64,000 nt of DNA from NCBI GenBank assembly GCA_009792885.1, contig WMCF01000030.1:2665186-2729185 (forward strand). The letters run 5' to 3'. The notes beneath the pieces were generated by a model. That model made no database searches and was not told the origin of the DNA. It saw only the letters and a list, made by a program, of their open reading frames with translations. Numbering within the stretch: the first letter of the stretch is position 1; each line of letters starts with the position of its first letter. The DNA comes from Eremophila alpestris peregrina. Lineage: Eukaryota > Chordata > Aves > Passeriformes > Alaudidae. This document shows positions 63,209 through 64,000 of this stretch, piece by piece. Position numbers and translations under genes: made by a program.

Positions 63209-64000
63209 CTAAAAACCAAAAATGGATTATGAATGAGACAAAAAAAGAACTTAAATGTTTGTGTCTGTGTAATTAAGGCTGACAAAGGAACGAAAAAAAT
63301 CATCGTTACATGTTCAAGCTGTGCACAAAACCAAAACATCAAAATGAAGTTATGCAGAAAAATTAAGACTTCAGGAGTCCTTTGTGAATTTGGTCCCCTC
63401 TTATTCTGCTGGATTTTGTGTTACAAACAACAGTTACCATTACAATCTGGGTTATATTTCAGATGTGCTGTTAAACATTAGCAGAATTCTGCCTCCTTCT
63501 ATACTGCTCAGCAGTAGAACTCCTCCAGAAGGTCCATTTTGTGCATCCTTCAGTATGCACACAAGTGCTTTTTTGGGGCAGGAACACAATCATACCAAAT
63601 ATTTTAATTTCTTAATAACTTTAAGGTAGACCTATCAACCAGTCTGTCTAAATGGTAAATGAGTATAGCTACTTTCCTGTCTTTTTATCAACTTCTTTCT
63701 TCCCAAGTATTTCCACTGATTCACACACTCATGCTAAGATACATAAACTGAGGGGGAAAATTAATTAAGAAAACCCCCAAACAATAACAAAACCCCAAAA
63801 ACCAACCCCACATTAACCATTACATAAAGACTTGAACGCATTTATTGGGAGCTCATAGGAATTTTTTTGAGTATTTATCCTTAGTTAACTAAGGAGGCCA
63901 ACTCTGCCCCAAACCAAATGCTCTGGTGGTCACTATATTAATATCAACTGCCCTTATATTAAGAGACAATATGAACAGAACACTACCAAGGATTTAAAGC
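63209..64000 (-). other. CUL4A: CUL4A intron (partial) at the window end
   Basis: The exon encoding the preceding …LEELYQ segment was looked for and is not present, so the intron continues beyond the window. An A/C-rich low-complexity tract lies at about 63770-63815. Confidence 0.75.

Noticed and set aside
1..64000. Search for CRISPR arrays, phage or bacterial operons, tRNA and rRNA genes
   Set aside because: None was seen. The window is vertebrate nuclear DNA with spliced genes; any intronic small RNA would need a covariance-model search that I could not run.

Overview
This is a vertebrate nuclear window, almost certainly from a bird. Three widely split genes can be reconstructed exon by exon. 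The interspersed repeats are chicken-repeat-1 (CR1) LINE fragments with the typical 3' end (…CCATTCTATGATTCTATG), and introns are compact. The gene order CUL4A - LAMP1 - GRTP1 is the vertebrate arrangement known from human 13q34. A solo-LTR-like element of the kind common in songbirds hints at a passerine, but that is inference.

Layout: (1) 1-7,880, + strand: the 3' part of GRTP1, a Rab-GAP (TBC domain) protein. Its last three coding exons lie at 4814-4986, 5101-5286 and 7394-7483; the earlier exons are upstream of the window. (2) 7,880-9,310: a short tail-to-tail gap with no gene. (3) 9,310-28,600, - strand: complete LAMP1, nine coding exons for 416 residues, starting in a CpG island at about 28.06-28.88 kb. 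The promoter carries a perfect CLEAR box, a second E-box, a full CRE and a TCTCGCGAGA palindrome. (4) 28,880-33,010: intergenic, with one 0.7 kb CR1 copy. (5) 33,010-64,000, - strand: CUL4A, 18 exons in the window encoding residues about 89-759 in human numbering, including the neddylation lysine and the C-terminus. The first exons lie beyond 64,000.

All 30 coding exons join in frame. Every splice junction examined is GT-AG except one. CUL4A intron 61,039-63,104 begins ATATCCTTTT and ends AC, with a near-perfect U12 branch site, so it is read as a minor-spliceosome AT-AC intron.

The genes are not an operon. LAMP1 is a lysosomal membrane glycoprotein, CUL4A a ubiquitin-ligase scaffold and GRTP1 a predicted Rab GTPase activator; they are linked by conserved synteny only. 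No undescribed multi-gene system was found. The most interesting points are the U12 intron, the LAMP1 promoter architecture with possible divergent transcription, and an LTR sitting very close to a LAMP1 splice acceptor.
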